Assembly: GCF_001642995.1 (NCBI RefSeq)
Contig: NZ_LOHS01000061.1
Location: forward strand, 62,001-126,000
Origin: Streptomyces jeddahensis
GTDB taxonomy: Bacteria; Actinomycetota; Actinomycetes; Streptomycetales; Streptomycetaceae
Reading direction: 5' to 3'
Length of the DNA: 64,000 nt
Part shown: piece by piece, positions 61,701-64,000 of the stretch
Numbering within the stretch: the first letter of the stretch is position 1
Layout of the letters: every line of letters starts with the position of its first letter
Position numbers and translations under genes: made by a program
Notes under the pieces: generated by a model
Told to the model about the DNA's origin: nothing
What the model saw: the letters and a program-made list of their open reading frames with translations, nothing else
Database searches by the model: none

Positions 61701-63361
61701 TCGTCAACACCATCGGTGTCTCGATCAACACGATCATCGCCAACGCCCGCACCGAGTCGCTGCTGTCCGAATCCCAGCGGCTCACCACCGAGCTGCGCCA
61801 GCGCTCGAACGAACTCCAGCGTTCCAACGCGGCGCTGGAGGAGAAAGCGGCGCTGCTGGCGACGGCGTCGCAGTACAAGTCGGAGTTCCTGGCCAACATG
61901 TCCCACGAGCTGCGCACGCCGCTCAATTCGATGCTCATCCTGGCCCGGCTGCTCGCCGACAATCCCGAAGGCCTGCTGTCCGCCCAGGAGGTGCAGTTCG
62001 CCACCACCATCCACCGCTCAGGCTCCGACCTGCTCCAGCTGATCAACGACATCCTCGATCTGTCGAAGATCGAGGCGGGCCGGATGGACGTCCGGCCACG
62101 CAATCTGCCGATCATGAAGCTGCTCGACTACGTCCACGCGACCTTCCGGCCGCTCGCCATAGACCGCGGACTGTCCTTCGAGATAGCCACCGACGAGGAC
62201 GTGCCGCGCGAGCTGTTCTCCGACGAGCAGCGCATCCAGCAGATCCTGCGCAACCTGCTCTCGAACGCCCTCAAGTTCACGTCGTCGGGCCAGGTGAAAC
62301 TGCGTGTCGAGCGGGCGGACGGAATGGAGTTCACCGAGCAGACGCTGCGCGAGGCCGACGCTGTCGTCGCCTTCTCCGTGACGGACACCGGCATCGGCAT
62401 CCCGCCGGACAAACTCGCCGTGATCTTCGAGGCGTTCCAGCAGTCCGACGGCACCACCAGCCGCAAGTACGGCGGCACCGGGCTCGGCCTGTCCATCAGC
62501 CGGGAGATCGCCGGGCTGCTCGGCGGCCGGATCGTCGCCGAGAGCGAGGTCGGTGCCGGCTCCTGCTTCACCCTCTACCTCCCCGTGCACTACCAAGGGG
62601 TCGCCCCCGTGCCCGTGCCCGACCCCTCGACCGTCCGGGCCACCGACGCCACAGCGCCCACCGTGATTGCCGGCCCGAGCGGGCCGCTGCCCGACACCAC
62701 CGGCCACGCGCCGGGCAACGTCTTCGTCAGCGGAGGCGACCCGGTCGGCCTCGCGACCCCGGGCAGCTCGGAGGGCCGCGACGACAGCTGGCCGGAGCTC
62801 GCACGTCTCGACGAGTGGCAGGCCGGACGGGCTCGCCGCGTGCTGGCCGGGGGCCGCATCCTCATCGTCGACGACGACATCCGTAACGTCTTCGCGCTCA
62901 CCCATGCGCTGGGCCGGGTCGGCGTGACCGTCACCTACGCGGAGGACGGCCGGGAGGGCCTGGACGCACTCCACCGCAATCCCGACGTGTCGCTGGTCCT
63001 GATGGACGTGATGATGCCGGAGATGGACGGCTACGAAACCATCCGGGCCATCAGGAACACACCACGCCTGGCCACCTTGCCGATCATCGCGCTGACCGCC
63101 AAGGCCATGCCGGGCGACCGCGAGAACGCGCTCGACAGCGGTGCCGACGACTACGTGCCCAAGCCCGTGGACATCGACACTCTGCTGTCCTCCATCTGCG
63201 ACCTGCTCGATCCGCCCGGACGGGCGGACAACGCCAGGGAAGAGACGGAGACCGACGGCGGGGGCGCCGACACCCGCGGGAGCGACCAGGGCACAGGCGA
63301 TGGAGTTCCCCCCTGCTCGAGCGGAACCGAGAGCTCGGGGGAGGGACAGGGGACGGCATGA
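58742..63361 (+). CDS. Soluble hybrid histidine kinase with tandem HAMP array, GAF, HisKA, HATPase and receiver
   Basis: 1,539 residues from ATG 58742; starts at 58697 or 58727 lie upstream. No membrane helix. After about 120 residues comes an array of about eight HAMP units with 92-residue period ([40 protein letters not shown]), to about residue 840. Then a GAF domain (about 870-1010), a coiled coil, HisKA with the phospho-His in [13 protein letters not shown], HATPase ([14 protein letters not shown]) and a receiver with Asp in [17 protein letters not shown]. The layout recalls group III (NIK1-type) osmosensing kinases of fungi and actinobacterial relatives. Its stop overlaps the next start (ATGA). 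Confidence 0.93.
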   Translation: MAITPASSASSPVEQRGTALGSHESRRPAESAPQPVLSAGEEKVSAVGLRSLLAAMHALCDGDFTVRADIASEGLVGEMAGVFNQLVTRNAHLATELQRVRREVLREGRLDERLGASPGQGAWTTSVDAANQLMDALTGPVSNATRVLDAIAAGDLTQRVDLHDGSRELRGDLRRLGNGVNRTVDQLSLFTGELTRIAREVGTEGRLGGRAKIQGLSGNWRDVTEAVNTMASRLTAQVRDIAVVTTAVARGDLTRQVTVEATGELLELKLTVNTMVDQLSAFADEVTRVAREVGTEGELGGRAQVRGVSGVWKDLTDNVNFMASNLTSQVRNIAQVTTAVANGDLSQKITVDARGEILQLKSTVNTMVDQLSAFADEVTRVAREVGTDGNLGGRAQVRGVSGVWKDLTENVNFMADNLTSQVRNIAQVATAVAKGDLSKKIDVEAKGEIQELKTTINTMVDRLSEFADEVTRVAREVGTDGNLGGQAQVRGVSGVWKDLTENVNFMADNLTSQVRNIAQVATAVAKGDLSKKIDVEAKGEIQELKTTINTMVDRLSEFADEVTRVAREVGTDGNLGGQAQVRGVSGVWKDLTENVNFMALNLTSQVRNIAQVTTAVANGDLSKKITVDARGEILQLKDTVNTMVDQLRAFADEVTRVARDVGTEGQLGGRAQVPGVSGVWKDLTDNVNFMADNLTSQVRNIAQVATAVAQGDLSKKIDVDARGEILELKTTINTMVDTLSSFSAEVTRVAREVGSEGRLGGQARVEGVYGTWKRLTTSVNELALNLTTQVRAIAEVASAVAQGDLSGSISVEAQGEVAELKNNVNLMVANLRETTRAKDWLESNLARIASLMQGHRDLVEVADLILRELTPLVNAQFGAFFLAAPGARPGEGLELIAGYGTDQDTAPLPHAGTCGRGLVAQAALEKKRVLINDVPQDYITINSGLGAAPPASVVILPILYEDMVLGVIELASFSRFSEVHLAFIDQFVNTIGVSINTIIANARTESLLSESQRLTTELRQRSNELQRSNAALEEKAALLATASQYKSEFLANMSHELRTPLNSMLILARLLADNPEGLLSAQEVQFATTIHRSGSDLLQLINDILDLSKIEAGRMDVRPRNLPIMKLLDYVHATFRPLAIDRGLSFEIATDEDVPRELFSDEQRIQQILRNLLSNALKFTSSGQVKLRVERADGMEFTEQTLREADAVVAFSVTDTGIGIPPDKLAVIFEAFQQSDGTTSRKYGGTGLGLSISREIAGLLGGRIVAESEVGAGSCFTLYLPVHYQGVAPVPVPDPSTVRATDATAPTVIAGPSGPLPDTTGHAPGNVFVSGGDPVGLATPGSSEGRDDSWPELARLDEWQAGRARRVLAGGRILIVDDDIRNVFALTHALGRVGVTVTYAEDGREGLDALHRNPDVSLVLMDVMMPEMDGYETIRAIRNTPRLATLPIIALTAKAMPGDRENALDSGADDYVPKPVDIDTLLSSICDLLDPPGRADNAREETETDGGGADTRGSDQGTGDGVPPCSSGTESSGEGQGTA
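59716..60840 (+). repeat. 276-bp tandem repeats encoding HAMP units
   Basis: The string CCTGACCTCTCAGG starts at 59716, 59992, 60268, 60544 and 60820, each exactly 276 bp apart. The units starting at 59992 and 60268 are almost identical over their whole length, pointing to a recent duplication. Outer units have diverged. Confidence 0.95.
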
Positions 63362-63954
63362 GCTTCAGCGCATCCGACAAGGGCGGCATTCTGATCGTCG
63401 ACGACATGGAGGAGAACCTGATCGCGCTCGAGGCCGTCCTCAGCCCCCTCGAGCAGCAGATCATCCGGGCCTACTCCGGCGAGGAGGCGCTGAAGGCGAT
63501 GCTGCGACAGGATTTCGCCGTCGTCCTGCTGGATGTCCTGATGCCGGGCATGGACGGCTTCGAGACCGCAGCCAACATCAAGCGCCTCGACCAGACCAAG
63601 GACGTTCCCATCATCCTGCTGACCGGAACCGACGCCGACTCCGACGTCGCCTACCGGGGCTACGCGATCGGGGCCGCCGACTTCCTCACCAAGCCCATCG
63701 ACCCCTGGGTGCTGCGCACGAAGGTCGGTGTCTTCCTGGAACTGCACCGCAAGAACCGTCAGCTCGCCCACCAAGCGGCGGAGTTGCGGCGCCTGTGGAC
63801 CGAATCGGCACGGTCCGAGCACCGCACGGAGGACGTCGCCGAGCTGCTGGCCAGGTCCGAGACCCTCCTGCGCCGCTGCGATGACCCTGACGCGGCCGGG
63901 CTCGCCGCCCGCGTCGCCGAGGTGCGTCACGCCATCCGAAACCTGCGGTGCTGA
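63358..63954 (+). CDS. Stand-alone response-regulator receiver protein
   Basis: 198 residues from ATG 63358, overlapping the kinase stop by four bases. The receiver has the acidic pocket in ILIVDDMEENLIALEAVLS, phospho-Asp in VVLLDVLMPGMDGFETA (about 62), Thr in IILLTGTDAD and Lys in FLTKPIDPWVL. The remaining 70 residues are helical (LARSETLLRRCDDPDAAGLA) without an output domain. It is likely the phospho-partner of the hybrid kinase and may relay phosphate or act by protein contact. Confidence 0.93.
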   Translation: MSFSASDKGGILIVDDMEENLIALEAVLSPLEQQIIRAYSGEEALKAMLRQDFAVVLLDVLMPGMDGFETAANIKRLDQTKDVPIILLTGTDADSDVAYRGYAIGAADFLTKPIDPWVLRTKVGVFLELHRKNRQLAHQAAELRRLWTESARSEHRTEDVAELLARSETLLRRCDDPDAAGLAARVAEVRHAIRNLRC

Positions 63955-64000
63955 TCCGCGCTGGGACGTGGATCGGGTGGGGGAGCGGACGGAGCGGCGC

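Overview
The window is about 70% G+C. It has GTG starts, purine-rich ribosome-binding sites, Tat-type signals, many SpoIIE/HATPase and one-component regulators and an LPxTG-like surface protein. This is typical of a soil actinomycete, most probably Streptomyces or a close relative. No rRNA, tRNA or CRISPR array was seen. All calls come from reading the sequence; no search was run.

Region 1 (1-3.1 kb): the start of a type III polyketide synthase running off the left edge, a principal-like sigma factor, a phosphoribosyltransferase and a small zinc-ribbon protein. Region 2 (3.2-10.4 kb) is a complete aromatic catabolic operon with a divergent IclR regulator: gamma-resorcylate-type decarboxylase, resorcinol-type FAD hydroxylase, AAHS-like transporter, maleylacetate reductase and hydroxyquinol 1,2-dioxygenase. 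Together these would convert a dihydroxybenzoate through resorcinol, hydroxyquinol and maleylacetate to 3-oxoadipate. Region 3 (10.4-17.1 kb) is a gene graveyard: remnants of a LysR regulator, a TPR regulator, a DUF1254 protein and a thiolase, plus an ATP-binding-protein gene split by a TnpB-type insertion element that is itself frameshifted. Intact genes here are a choice-of-anchor A surface protein and a divergent YceI/MarR pair with twin operators.

Region 4 (17.3-34.4 kb) looks like a glycan, probably N-glycan, utilisation cluster: NagZ-like GH3, GH5-like mannosidase, GlcNAc-type kinase, GH3 beta-glycosidase, sugar ABC importer, GH38 alpha-mannosidase with a SurA-like partner, RpiR regulator and SIS protein. 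A shared 15-bp TGGTTCAAT..ACCA motif lies before the importer, mannosidase and SIS genes and suggests one regulon.

Region 5 (34.5-48.4 kb) is mixed: an internally deleted FAD oxidoreductase, an ECF sigma/DGPF pair, a secreted GH30 galactanase, a MerR-VOC fusion with a near-ideal MerR promoter, a TetR remnant next to an insertion-element end, a redox/hydrolase block (F420-reductase-like, SDR, epoxide hydrolase, NmrA-like) with paired palindromic operators, and a block with PRC-barrel and Vms1-like proteins. Region 6 (48.8-54.9 kb) holds a secreted Lys/His/Asp repeat protein, an AfsR/LuxR-like ATPase without its DNA-binding domain, and an unusual GNAT-aminotransferase fusion translationally coupled to a CDP-diacylglycerol-synthase-like membrane protein behind a perfect 22-bp palindrome. 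Region 7 (55-64 kb) has an FMN reductase with a divergent XRE regulator, then a signalling locus: a SpoIIE phosphatase divergent from a 1,539-residue soluble hybrid kinase built on a tandem HAMP array, followed by a stand-alone receiver protein.
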